From the NCBI GenBank assembly GCA_022072125.1, contig JAJVIH010000029.1, positions 1 through 64,000 on the forward strand: a stretch of 64,000 nt of DNA, given 5' to 3'. A program made the position numbers and the translations under genes. This stretch comes from Myxococcota bacterium (GTDB taxonomy: Bacteria > Myxococcota > JAJVIH01). Position 1 is the first letter of the stretch, and each line of letters opens with the position of its first letter. This document shows positions 34,799 to 44,785 of this stretch, piece after piece. The notes below the pieces were generated by a model, which ran no database searches, was not told the origin of the DNA, and saw nothing but the letters and a program-made list of their open reading frames with translations.

Positions 34799-36739
34799 AT
34801 GAACATAACGGTTTTTCGACCCTTCCTCTTCGCCGCGCTGGTGACAATCCTGCTTCAGGCCTGCGGCGGTGATGATCCAGCCGCCGGCAAGGACGCCTCT
34901 TCTCCCCCCACGGACGCCGGCGGCGGCGACGGCGCCTCCCCGGGCGAAGATGGCTCGGGAACAACGGATGGAGCCGAACCCGATGGATCCACGGGAAGCC
35001 CGGCGGTCAAGACCGTTCCCCGCCGCTACACCTTCCGCGCCATCGGCGGGTTCTCCATGGGCGGCATTTCCTCGTCGTTCATCGGACTGCGGCATCCGGA
35101 AAAATTCGACATCATCGGCCCCATGGGTTGCGCGGTGGATTTGCTGGATTTCATCTACACCCTGCGCAGCGAATTCTTCGGCGGGTTCTGCGCGCCGCCG
35201 CAATTGGGCAAGATGTGCCGCCAGCCCGGCAAGCCGCAGGATTTCGAGCATATCATCACCGGTTCGGGGCTGGGAAAAATCTCCCGCCGCACCCTGCAGA
35301 AGGATTTCAATGGCGCGTTCATCTCTTTCGGAAATCCGTTTTCATACAATCCAGCGCATCCCTATTTGGCGGCCGGATTCACCCGCGAATTTCTGACCAA
35401 GCCTGACGACGAACGCTGCAAGAATCCCGTTCGCGTCGAGAACCTGTTCGACGTTCAATACAACCCAGAAGGCAAATTCAAGGCCATCAGCTTCTGCGAC
35501 GGCGCCGATGTCAAGGATGAAGGTCTGTTCGATCCTTCCCGCGCGCGCAATCCGGTGGATTACGCCCTGGCGATTGACCTCAACGACAACGGCGTGCGCG
35601 ACAGCGGCGAGCCGGTGTTGTTCCAGTGGGCCGAGCCCTTCAGGGACTCCGGCAAGGACGGCAAGGCGGACAAGGACGAACCAGGCTTTGATGCGGCGTC
35701 CAATCCGGATCCCTCGAAGGACAATTATGATCCGCTCAACAATCCCTATGGCAGCGAGGGGAACAACTGGTACGACGAAGGCGAACCTTACGATGACTTT
35801 GGCCTGGACGGCGTAAAGGACACGAAGGATCGCAACAAATGGGACTTCGGCGAAGGCAACGGCAAATTTGATTTCAATCCCAACTTCGCCCGCTTCTTCG
35901 ACTACGATCCCATCGCCCGCCTGCCCAAGGTGGATTTGTCCCGCCTGGATTTCTACATGGACGTGGGCATTCGCGACGAGTTCCGTTTCGCGCCCAACAT
36001 GGTCAAGGCGGTGTCGGTGCTCAAGGCCAACAACGTGGAGATCCAGACCTTTGAAGGTTTCGACGCCCTTTCCCCCGACGCCCGCGATCAGTCGCAAACC
36101 CGCATTGACTGGGCGTCGAAGTCCCGCAGCATCTTTGTGAAATACGGCAAAAAGGACGCCACGCCGAAAGAAATCGCCGACGGCGATGGCGGTCATGTGG
36201 GCACCGTGCCCCAGGTGGTGGATCGCCCGCTGACCTTTCTGTCGTTTGTCTCGGCCCATCTGCCGGGCGGAGATTACGACAAGGTCAATGAGATGTACGT
36301 GACCAAGGAGTTCAAGTTCTTTTCGCCGGCGGTCAACGGTGAAAAGAGCTTCTGGGCGATTTTGCCGCCCGGCTACAACCGTCCGGACAAGGTTTACCCT
36401 GTCGTCTATCTGCTGCACGGCATCGGCATGGACGCCCAGGACCTGCTTGCGGTGGGCGCTTTCCTGGGCGACTGGCAGAAACGCGGCCTGATCCAGAAGA
36501 TGATCATCATTCTGCCCAGCGGCGAATGCGCGCCCGGCGAATGCCCTTCATCGAATTTCTTCGCCAATCAGGTGGGATGGGCCAAGCCCGGCCGCAACAA
36601 CGAAGATTCCCTGGTCAACGACCTGATGAAGTATGTGGACGACAACTTCAAGGTGAAAAAAGAGGCCATTATCGAGGTTCCCGCCGAAGGTCCCAACAAG
36701 GGTTGGGTTCCCAGTTCGCGGCCTCGCGTGGGTCAGTGA
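34799..36739 (+). CDS. Esterase-like lipoprotein with apparently permuted alpha/beta-hydrolase core
   Basis: A 646-aa protein with signal and lipobox (ILLQAC) and an Asp/Gly/Ser-rich linker. The esterase D-type elements appear in unusual order. The nucleophile elbow GFSMGG (S86), which normally comes late, is at the N-terminus, followed by LRHPEKFDIIGPMG. A likely acid residue D393 (VGIRDEF) and likely His H466 (DGGH) follow. The part that normally comes first, LPPGY (from 522) and YPVVYLLHGIG, then LPSGEC and LVNDLMKYVDDNF, is at the C-terminus. Between S86 and D393 lies an insertion with Ca-loop motifs (DLNDNGVRDSGE). All triad candidates are present, so activity is plausible; the substrate is unknown. 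It precedes amrS by 3 bp. Confidence 0.8.
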   Translation: MNITVFRPFLFAALVTILLQACGGDDPAAGKDASSPPTDAGGGDGASPGEDGSGTTDGAEPDGSTGSPAVKTVPRRYTFRAIGGFSMGGISSSFIGLRHPEKFDIIGPMGCAVDLLDFIYTLRSEFFGGFCAPPQLGKMCRQPGKPQDFEHIITGSGLGKISRRTLQKDFNGAFISFGNPFSYNPAHPYLAAGFTREFLTKPDDERCKNPVRVENLFDVQYNPEGKFKAISFCDGADVKDEGLFDPSRARNPVDYALAIDLNDNGVRDSGEPVLFQWAEPFRDSGKDGKADKDEPGFDAASNPDPSKDNYDPLNNPYGSEGNNWYDEGEPYDDFGLDGVKDTKDRNKWDFGEGNGKFDFNPNFARFFDYDPIARLPKVDLSRLDFYMDVGIRDEFRFAPNMVKAVSVLKANNVEIQTFEGFDALSPDARDQSQTRIDWASKSRSIFVKYGKKDATPKEIADGDGGHVGTVPQVVDRPLTFLSFVSAHLPGGDYDKVNEMYVTKEFKFFSPAVNGEKSFWAILPPGYNRPDKVYPVVYLLHGIGMDAQDLLAVGAFLGDWQKRGLIQKMIIILPSGECAPGECPSSNFFANQVGWAKPGRNNEDSLVNDLMKYVDDNFKVKKEAIIEVPAEGPNKGWVPSSRPRVGQ

Positions 36740-36742
36740 TTC

Positions 36743-37783
36743 ATGTTTGCGGATTGCCTCCTGCACCGTCCGCTGAAAAAACAGCACGTCCAGTGCCGTG
36801 TGTGCGAGCACTGGTGCGCCATCGCCCCGGGCGAGGCGGGACGGTGCGGGGTGCGCCGCAATTACGATGGCCAACTCAAACTGGTGGTGTACGGCAAGGC
36901 GGCGGCGATCAACGTGGATCCGGTGGAGAAAAAGCCGCTGTTCCATTTCCTGCCAGGTGGAAATATCCTGTCGCTGGGCACGCTGGGATGCAACCTGCGC
37001 TGCCAGTTCTGCCAGAATGCAGGCATCTCGCAAGTGCGGGATTTTGATCCCCAGTCGGACTGGATTGGCCGCGACTGGTCTCCCGCCGCGCTTGTGGACG
37101 CATGCGGGGCGACGGGTTCGCGGATGATCGCCTTCACCTACAACGAGCCGGTCATCTTTCTGGAGTACGCCCTCGACACCATGAAGCTGGCCCGTCAGGC
37201 GAGGCTGAAAACCGTATTTGTCTCCAGCGGGTTTGAAACCATCGAGGCGATAGAGCTTCTGGCGCCATGGATGGACGCCATCAATATTGATCTCAAGGGA
37301 TTCACGGAAAAATTTTACCGGGATATTTGCGGCGCCCGTCTCGCGCCGGTGATGCGCAACATCGAACACATCCGCAAGCACACGGGCGTATGGGTCGAGG
37401 TCACCACGCTGCTGATCCCGGGTCTGAATGATTCCCCGGAAGAAGTGCGGGAGATGGCGCGTTTCCTGCGCGGCGTGGACCCGGACATGCCCTGGCATCT
37501 CTCCGCGTTTCATCCCGATCACAACATGTTGAATCGCCCCCGCACCCCGCGCGAGACGATCCTGCGCTCCCGCGACATCGGCCGTGAGGAAGGGCTCCGC
37601 TACGTGTACGCGGGCAATATCTCGCCGGAAATCAATGAAACACGGTGTCCGCGCTGTCAGACCGCGCTCCTGAGCCGCAGCGGATACATCACCCGCACGT
37701 TCTGGGAAACGCCCGGGCAATGCCATGGTTGCGGCGAATCCATCGCCGGGGTTTGGAACAACGGATGGGATTCCGGGAACTGA
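36743..37783 (+). CDS. amrS: AmmeMemoRadiSam system radical SAM enzyme
   Basis: A 346-aa protein resembling pyruvate formate-lyase-activating enzymes. The radical SAM [4Fe-4S] motif C-x3-C-x2-C is at C83, C87 and C90 (GCNLRCQFC). Additional Cys sets lie at the N-terminus (C18, C21, C25, C35) and in a C-terminal zinc-ribbon-like pair (CPRC and CHGC, with GVW near the end), the pattern of AmrS. The family partners AMMECR1 and Memo domains, whose reaction is not settled; neither partner gene lies in the window. The gene is packed between the esterase-like gene (3 bp gap) and holB (19-bp overlap). Confidence 0.9.
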   Translation: MFADCLLHRPLKKQHVQCRVCEHWCAIAPGEAGRCGVRRNYDGQLKLVVYGKAAAINVDPVEKKPLFHFLPGGNILSLGTLGCNLRCQFCQNAGISQVRDFDPQSDWIGRDWSPAALVDACGATGSRMIAFTYNEPVIFLEYALDTMKLARQARLKTVFVSSGFETIEAIELLAPWMDAINIDLKGFTEKFYRDICGARLAPVMRNIEHIRKHTGVWVEVTTLLIPGLNDSPEEVREMARFLRGVDPDMPWHLSAFHPDHNMLNRPRTPRETILRSRDIGREEGLRYVYAGNISPEINETRCPRCQTALLSRSGYITRTFWETPGQCHGCGESIAGVWNNGWDSGN

Positions 37784-38658
37784 TCGGTCAGGACGAGGCC
37801 CTGGGAGTCCTGCGCCGTACGCTGGATTCCGGACGTCTGGCCCACGCCTGGCTCTTCGCCGGGCCGCCCGGGGTTGGAAGGAAAACCGCGGCCAATGGCC
37901 TTGCCGCCACGTTGCTCTGCGAACGCCAGGTCTGGGATGGTTGCGGCGAATGCCGTTCCTGCCGCCGCCGGATGAATGGCAACCACACCGATCTGGAAAC
38001 CATCCGCCCGCGCGGCGTGAATATCCGCATCGAACAGATCCGCGAGGAGTTGATTCCTTCCGCGCAGCGGGGTCCGCTGGAAGCTCCGTACAAGGTGTTT
38101 ATCATCGAAAACGCGGAGGCCCTTCGCACCGAATCCGCCAACGCCCTGCTCAAGACGCTGGAAGAACCGCCGGCGTCCTGTGTGTTCATTCTGGCCGCGC
38201 CGGGGCCGCGCTCGGTGTTGCCCACCATTGTCTCCCGCTGCCGGACGCTGCGTTTCACGCCGGTTCCATCAAACCTGATCGCGGCATGGCTGGAGGACAA
38301 GCACGGCGCCGCCCCCGGAACGGCGGAGCGGCTGGCGCGGTATTGCGCGGGCCGCCCGGCGGAGGCGCTGGAGTTGCTGAAACATCCGGAGCGATTGGAC
38401 ATCCGGGCGCCGGCTAACCGGTGGGAGTTGATGACGCAGGCCGAAGGCTGGACTTCCAAACGGGAAGATGCGCTGGAAAATATCCGCGTGCTGCGCGCCC
38501 AGCTTCATCAGGAGTTGGTCCAGCCTTCCGGCGCCGCGGATCGCGCCGCCATGGCGGAAGCCATCTCCCGGCTCTACGCCGCCGAGCGTGCGGTGCTGGG
38601 CAATGTCCGCCCGCGCGTCACCCTGGAAAGCGCCTTGTTGCCCGCGCTGAAACAGTAA
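37765..38658 (+). CDS. holB: DNA polymerase III delta-prime subunit
   Basis: A 297-aa clamp-loader subunit. The AAA+ domain has GPPGVGRKT (33-41), a Cys-rich zinc module near C59-C74 (CERQVWDGCGECRSC), the IIENAEAL Walker B-like segment, LLKTLEEPP and VSRCRTLRF. The C-terminal collar is short. In the clamp loader it acts with the gamma/tau and delta subunits to open the beta clamp. The ATG at 37765 lies inside the 3' end of amrS; an earlier in-frame start at 37645 would add 40 residues unrelated to the family. No tmk gene is adjacent, unlike the common holB context. Confidence 0.93.
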   Translation: MGFRELIGQDEALGVLRRTLDSGRLAHAWLFAGPPGVGRKTAANGLAATLLCERQVWDGCGECRSCRRRMNGNHTDLETIRPRGVNIRIEQIREELIPSAQRGPLEAPYKVFIIENAEALRTESANALLKTLEEPPASCVFILAAPGPRSVLPTIVSRCRTLRFTPVPSNLIAAWLEDKHGAAPGTAERLARYCAGRPAEALELLKHPERLDIRAPANRWELMTQAEGWTSKREDALENIRVLRAQLHQELVQPSGAADRAAMAEAISRLYAAERAVLGNVRPRVTLESALLPALKQ

Positions 38659-38822
38659 TTTCTTCCCGGATACGCCAAACCGCCCCGGAAACCGCATTCC
38701 CGCCGGCGGAGTGTTCATTGTTTGCCGCGCCGCCCGGGCAGCGGCGCGCTCATCAACAATTCATGCATGGAAAAAGAAGATGGATGACGTTCCGGAGTTC
38801 GCGACCCGCCGGCTTCGCCGGG

Positions 38823-39926
38823 TCACACATTGAACCGGAAGTGGATGACATCGCCATCCTGCACCACGTATTCCTTGCCTTCCGAACGCAACAGGCCTTT
38901 ATCGCGGGCCTTGCTCTCCGATCCGCAGTCCAGCAAATCCTTCCACTGGATCACTTCCGCGCGGATAAATCCCCGTTCGAAATCGCTGTGAATCTTGCCG
39001 GCTGCCTGCGGGGCCAGCGTTCCCTTCTGGATGGTCCAGGCGCGGCATTCCTTTTCTCCCGCGGTCAGGAAGGTGATCAGACCCAGCAACTGGTAGCCTT
39101 CCAGAATCACACGCTCAAGTCCGGTGCGCTCAACCCCCATTTCACGCAGAAACTCCCGCTGCTCTTCAGGTTCCAGTTCGGAAAGCTCGGCCTCCATGCG
39201 CGCTGACACAGGAGCGACGGGTATCCCGCGCGCGGCGGCGTACTCGCGCACCCGGTCGAGGTGGGGAGACGCGGCCTTGCCGGCCAGTACGTCGTCGGTC
39301 ACGTTGGCGACGAACATCAATGGCTTGGACGTGAGCAGACCCAGTTCAGCAGCCAGCGGCGCGGTCTCTGGAGCGGTCTTCAGCGCCTCGCGGATGGTCA
39401 TGCCTCCCTGGGCGGCGGCGATGAGTTTGTCCAGCGATTCCAGTTCGGCCTTCGCCGCCTTGTCTCCGCTCTTGGCCACCTTGGCGGTGCGATCCTTCCG
39501 CTTCTCCAGGGTTTCCAGGTCCTTGAGCAGCAATTCCAGATCGATCACCTCGATGTCGCGGATGGGATCCACCGAGTTTTCCACATGAATGACATTGGGA
39601 TCGTCAAAACAGCGCACCACGTGGGCGATGGCGTCCACCTGCCGGATATGGCCGAGAAACTGGTTGCCAAGCCCTTCCCCCTTGCTGGCCCCCTTCACCA
39701 GCCCGGCGATATCCAGAAATTCCATCGTGGCGTACACGGTGCTTTTGGTGTTGTAGAGCTTGGCGAGCGCATCCAGGCGCGGGTCTGGAACCGGCACGAT
39801 GCCCACGTTGGGCTCGATGGTGCAGAAGGGGTAATTCGCGGCTTCCGCGCCCGCCTTGGACAGGGCGTTGAACAGGGTGGATTTGCCGACGTTGGGCAAT
39901 CCCACGATTCCGATGGACAGAGACAC
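38823..39926 (-). CDS. ychF: Redox-regulated ribosome-associated ATPase YchF
   Basis: A 367-aa OBG-family P-loop protein with G1 GLPNVGKST (8-16), the N-terminal switch region [13 protein letters not shown]3 [20 protein letters not shown] and, in place of the GTPase NKxD, the NVTD motif near 205 that gives YchF its preference for ATP. The C-terminal TGS domain ends with [11 protein letters not shown]. It is highly conserved and binds ribosomes. The gene is last in the rpsA-to-ychF minus-strand cluster, 29 bp after the HIT protein gene. Confidence 0.97.
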   Translation of the reverse strand: MSLSIGIVGLPNVGKSTLFNALSKAGAEAANYPFCTIEPNVGIVPVPDPRLDALAKLYNTKSTVYATMEFLDIAGLVKGASKGEGLGNQFLGHIRQVDAIAHVVRCFDDPNVIHVENSVDPIRDIEVIDLELLLKDLETLEKRKDRTAKVAKSGDKAAKAELESLDKLIAAAQGGMTIREALKTAPETAPLAAELGLLTSKPLMFVANVTDDVLAGKAASPHLDRVREYAAARGIPVAPVSARMEAELSELEPEEQREFLREMGVERTGLERVILEGYQLLGLITFLTAGEKECRAWTIQKGTLAPQAAGKIHSDFERGFIRAEVIQWKDLLDCGSESKARDKGLLRSEGKEYVVQDGDVIHFRFNV

Positions 39927-39955
39927 TGTAACCTCCAGAACCGGCGTGGGGCCGG

Positions 39956-40474
39956 TCAGTCTTTCACATCCGCGCGGCGTGCGGCGAAACCGGCCTTGCG
40001 GAAAAAGGATTCCAGATGGGCCCAGGTGTCTTCCAGCGACTGGTTGATCAACCGGGTGTCCGCGAACACCGGAATGAAGTTGGTGTCGCCGCGCCAGCGC
40101 GGAACGATATGATAATGCACGTGGGCGTCAATGCCCGCCCCCGCCGCCGCGCCGATATTCATGCCGATATTCATGCCATGACAGCCGTAGGCGTCCTGCA
40201 GCACGGCCTCCGCGCGCAACAGGGTGCGGTGCAGATCGTCCTGAGTCCCGGGCGGCAGGCTCCAGGGGGAGTCGCCATGCTGGTAGGGAATGACCATGAG
40301 ATGTCCGTTGGTGTACGGATACCGGTTCATGATCACGTAGGAATGGCGGCTGTATCCCAGGATCAGGTTCTCCTGGTCGCGATCCTGGCCGGGAAATTCA
40401 CAGAAGATGCATCCCCGCGGAGGCTCGCCCTTGATATAGGACATCCGCCAGGTCGCCCACAGGCGCTCAGTCAT
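39956..40474 (-). CDS. HIT-family hydrolase/phosphorylase
   Basis: A 172-aa histidine-triad protein. The N-terminal CIFCEF and NLILGYSRHSYVIMNRYPYTNGHLMVIP segments and the triad HVHYHIVPRW near 137 place it with Ap4A-phosphorylase-like HIT proteins. Members cleave nucleoside phosphates or dinucleoside polyphosphates; the true substrate is not visible. Its start overlaps the end of the IHF/HU gene by 8 bp, so the two are translationally coupled. A Met at 11 (MSYIKGEPP) could be an alternative start. Confidence 0.92.
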   Translation of the reverse strand: MTERLWATWRMSYIKGEPPRGCIFCEFPGQDRDQENLILGYSRHSYVIMNRYPYTNGHLMVIPYQHGDSPWSLPPGTQDDLHRTLLRAEAVLQDAYGCHGMNIGMNIGAAAGAGIDAHVHYHIVPRWRGDTNFIPVFADTRLINQSLEDTWAHLESFFRKAGFAARRADVKD

Positions 40475-40781
40475 TCGCGGGACCCTTCCGGGATTTTGCG
40501 CCGCCGTTGTCCACCCGGAGGCGCAGTTCCTTGCCGGCGGTGAAGAAGGGAGTGTCCTTGGAGCCGACCTTCACCATCTGTCCGGTTTTGGGGTTGCGGG
40601 CTTCCCGCGGTTCGCGGTGCTTGACGCTGAAGCTGCCGAACCCCCGGATTTCAATACGTTCCCGGTCTTTCAGGGCCTTGGCCATGCCGTCAAAAATGGC
40701 GTTGACCACTTCCTCCACATCGCGCCGGGAAAGGTTGGGAAATTGGGCCGATACCTTCGAGATCAGTTGGCTTTTGGTCAC
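40467..40781 (-). CDS. Integration host factor/HU-family DNA-binding protein
   Basis: A 104-aa DNA-bending protein. MTKSQLISKV, IEIRGFGSFSVKHREPREARNPKTG (the DNA-wrapping beta arm with the intercalating Pro in RNPKTG) and the late FTAGKELRLRV identify an IHF-type (beta-like) member. It probably works as a dimer with another IHF/HU chain, in nucleoid shaping and at promoters. The rpsA-ihfB proximity in gammaproteobacteria supports IHF-beta, although here sppA lies between. The start is 33 bp after the sppA stop. Confidence 0.93.
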   Translation of the reverse strand: MTKSQLISKVSAQFPNLSRRDVEEVVNAIFDGMAKALKDRERIEIRGFGSFSVKHREPREARNPKTGQMVKVGSKDTPFFTAGKELRLRVDNGGAKSRKGPAND

Positions 40782-40814
40782 GGCGTCTTCTCCCTGAAAA
40801 CAGAATATCCGGTT

Positions 40815-41717
40815 TCACCGCCCCGGCACGGCTTTCAGTTCCAGCGCCATTTCGGGACGCAGAGCGCTTACCACCTGCTTGATGGAGGATTCAAGCAACT
40901 CCCTGATCAGTTCTTCCCGGTTTTTTTCCGGGCGGATGATCTCCGGTTCGCCGCTCACGCCGCCCATGGTCCCCGCGATCCGCACCGCATCCTGGAAGGA
41001 GCCGAATTCGTCCACCAGTCTGGCCGCCTTGGCCTGACGCCCGGTCATCACCCGGCCGTCGGCGACCTTCCTGACTTCTTCCACGGGCAGGTTGCGTGAC
41101 TTGGCCACGTCGCTGACGAACTGATCATAGGCGTCATTGATCAGATCATTGAACATTTTATCGTCGGCCTCGGTGGTTTCGCGGAAGGGGGATCCGGAAT
41201 CCTTGAGCGCGCCGGTCTTGTAGGTGCGCACGTCGAATTTGAGCACTTCCTTGAGTTTGGTCAGGTCGGTGATCTGCGCGATCACGCCGATGCTGCCCGT
41301 GATGGTGCCTTCGCTGGCGATGATTTTCTCCCCGGCGGCGGCGATATAATACCCGCCCGAGGCCGCCACGGTTCCCATGGAGACCACGACCTTCTTCTTC
41401 TGCCGGGCCTTGAGGATTTCGTTGTAAATTTCCTGGGATGGGGCCACGGCCCCGCCGGGAGAATCCACACGCACCACGATGGCCTTGACGCGATCATCCT
41501 TGAGCAGATCGTGCAGGTCTTCCAGCACGCTCAAGCTGTCGGCGATGGGGCCTGTAATCTCCAGCACGCCGACGCCTTCGCTGGCTTCCTTTTCCCAGTT
41601 GCGGCCGCCCAGCAACAGCGCGGAAGCGAAGAGCAGAAACCCGGCGAAAAGCAGGAAGAAGCCCGCCAATATCGCGACCAGTATCCATGCCGTGCGGCTG
41701 GTTGATTCGTTGCTCAT
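40815..41717 (-). CDS. sppA: Signal peptide peptidase SppA, short form
   Basis: A 300-aa inner-membrane serine protease degrading cleaved signal peptides. One N-terminal membrane helix (about 11-37) anchors a single ClpP-like domain. RVDSPGG and MGTVAASGGYYIA give the nucleophile S120; the general base Lys is most likely K172 (GALKDSGSPF), from the 52-residue spacing known in Bacillus SppA. It is the half-size form that must oligomerise, unlike E. coli SppA. Located between rpsA (98 bp upstream) and the IHF gene. Confidence 0.94.
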   Translation of the reverse strand: MSNESTSRTAWILVAILAGFFLLFAGFLLFASALLLGGRNWEKEASEGVGVLEITGPIADSLSVLEDLHDLLKDDRVKAIVVRVDSPGGAVAPSQEIYNEILKARQKKKVVVSMGTVAASGGYYIAAAGEKIIASEGTITGSIGVIAQITDLTKLKEVLKFDVRTYKTGALKDSGSPFRETTEADDKMFNDLINDAYDQFVSDVAKSRNLPVEEVRKVADGRVMTGRQAKAARLVDEFGSFQDAVRIAGTMGGVSGEPEIIRPEKNREELIRELLESSIKQVVSALRPEMALELKAVPGR

Positions 41718-41815
41718 GGTGCGGCCCCAGGGAAAAACGGGGGAAGCATGCTTCCCCCGGCTCCATTCCTCGGATGGACAGGCGCTTCAGGCGCGAGAAG
41801 TCCGGAAGACCCGGA

Positions 41816-43603
<1,788 letters not shown>

Positions 43604-44010
43604 GAAGATAGGTTGTTGTTTCCCCGTGGTTATTGTGTTGGCCGCCGCCGGGGTGACAGCGTCCGGGCGCCGAAAGACGCACGCGAAAAATTCCGGGCGT
43701 TTAAGGGCGAAGGTGGATATCCGATGGGCCGGGTTTTGTCAAAGCCTGTCTCCGCAAAATGCTCAGGCCTCGGTCTTTCGTCCGGTATCCGGGGAAAGCC
43801 GGGTTTCCGGGGCGGGCCGCCGGCCGCAAGCGCGCGCCGCCTCCACCCCCTGCCTCAAACCCGGGACATTCTTCAACGCCATTCCTGCCGGTTGGTTTCC
43901 CGGGAGGTTCCGGGGATTCGCCGTCGCGCCGTCACTTGCACATGAAGTGTTCGCATGCTAAAGGCGCGCGCACTTTCTGAACGCAGTATCATCAACATCG
44001 GGAGTTCTCC
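43604..44010. other. 407-bp divergent intergenic region
   Basis: It lies between rpsA (minus) and a lipoprotein gene (plus). I see no open frame with coding character, no tRNA and no intrinsic terminator. A weak promoter-like pair for the plus gene is TTGCAC (43936-43941) and TAAAGG (43959-43964) with a 17-bp spacer and TG before the -10. The rpsA promoter should also be here, but I could not place it confidently. Several GC-rich short repeats (around 43795-43830) have no clear structure. Confidence 0.4.
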
Positions 44011-44652
44011 ATGAAGTTGCGCCTGCTCACCCTCTTCGCCGCCGGCGGACTCAGCCTGTTGACCGCTTGCAGCGGCAATGAATGCCGGGATTTCGTCAAG
44101 GACATCTGCGCCAACGACAAATACAAGAACGCCGAGGCGGATATTTCCGCCAAACTGCGCCGCGAATGGCAATGCAACTGCGTCAACGCTTCCAAGGGAG
44201 AGGTTGAATTTCAGGTCATGGCCTGCGATCAGGCCATGTTCTCGTTCGACAATTACCGGCCCGGCCAGTCGGACGATCACGCCGAATCACTGGCCGCCTG
44301 TTCGGTCGCCCACGCCATGTTCAAGACCCATGGCGACACCTACGTGGACAACTGCCTGAACGCCGGCCTGGATCGCGCCGGCGAGGACGACCGCACGGAA
44401 TGCCAGAAAAGCCTGTCGGAATGCCTGAAATCCTGTGCGGATAAAAAAGGCAATGACTTTGTGACCTGCCGGACCCAATGTGACATAGGGAATCCCTGCG
44501 CCGGCATGTGTACGGTTTCCTTGCCGGGCGGCGGCCTCGTTCCCGGAGGCGGCGGGGGCGGGGGCGGGGGCGGCGCCACCCCGAACCCGGGTGGTGGAAA
44601 TCCCACACCCGCCACTCCGCCGGCGGAAGCCCCCAGGGGCGGCGCTTCCTGA
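44011..44652 (+). CDS. Cysteine-rich lipoprotein with Gly-rich tail
   Basis: A 213-aa protein with signal and lipobox (LSLLTAC). The mature domain (about 25-160) has a dozen Cys, spaced as in CRDFVKDIC, CNC and CLKSCADKKG, suggesting a helical disulfide-bonded fold. A glycine run and a Pro/Asn-rich low-complexity tail follow. I do not recognise the family. A ribosome site GGGAG lies 7 bp before the ATG. It is followed by a strong terminator, so the gene is probably monocistronic. Confidence 0.78.
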   Translation: MKLRLLTLFAAGGLSLLTACSGNECRDFVKDICANDKYKNAEADISAKLRREWQCNCVNASKGEVEFQVMACDQAMFSFDNYRPGQSDDHAESLAACSVAHAMFKTHGDTYVDNCLNAGLDRAGEDDRTECQKSLSECLKSCADKKGNDFVTCRTQCDIGNPCAGMCTVSLPGGGLVPGGGGGGGGGGATPNPGGGNPTPATPPAEAPRGGAS

Positions 44653-44679
44653 TTCGCGCCACGGGATCGTCTCCATTGG

Positions 44680-44717
44680 AACAACAGGCGGGCTGTTTAG
44701 GCCCGCCTGTTGTTTTT
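44680..44717 (+). terminator. Intrinsic terminator
   Basis: A 14-bp perfect stem, AACAACAGGCGGGC (44680-44693) with GCCCGCCTGTTGTT (44701-44714), has a 7-nt loop and ends in a run of T. It lies 28 bp after the Gly-rich lipoprotein stop. The reverse side begins with AA only, so it serves mainly the plus strand. Confidence 0.9.
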
Positions 44718-44785
44718 CCGGTTCTGGAAAAAGCGCCTTCACATTTCCCTTGGCGCATGAACGGCTTCTGAATAGATTCTCCGCC

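Noticed and set aside
38726-38748. Strong hairpin CGCGCCGC/GCGGCGCG between holB and ychF
   Set aside because: No T-run on either strand, so not called as an intrinsic terminator.
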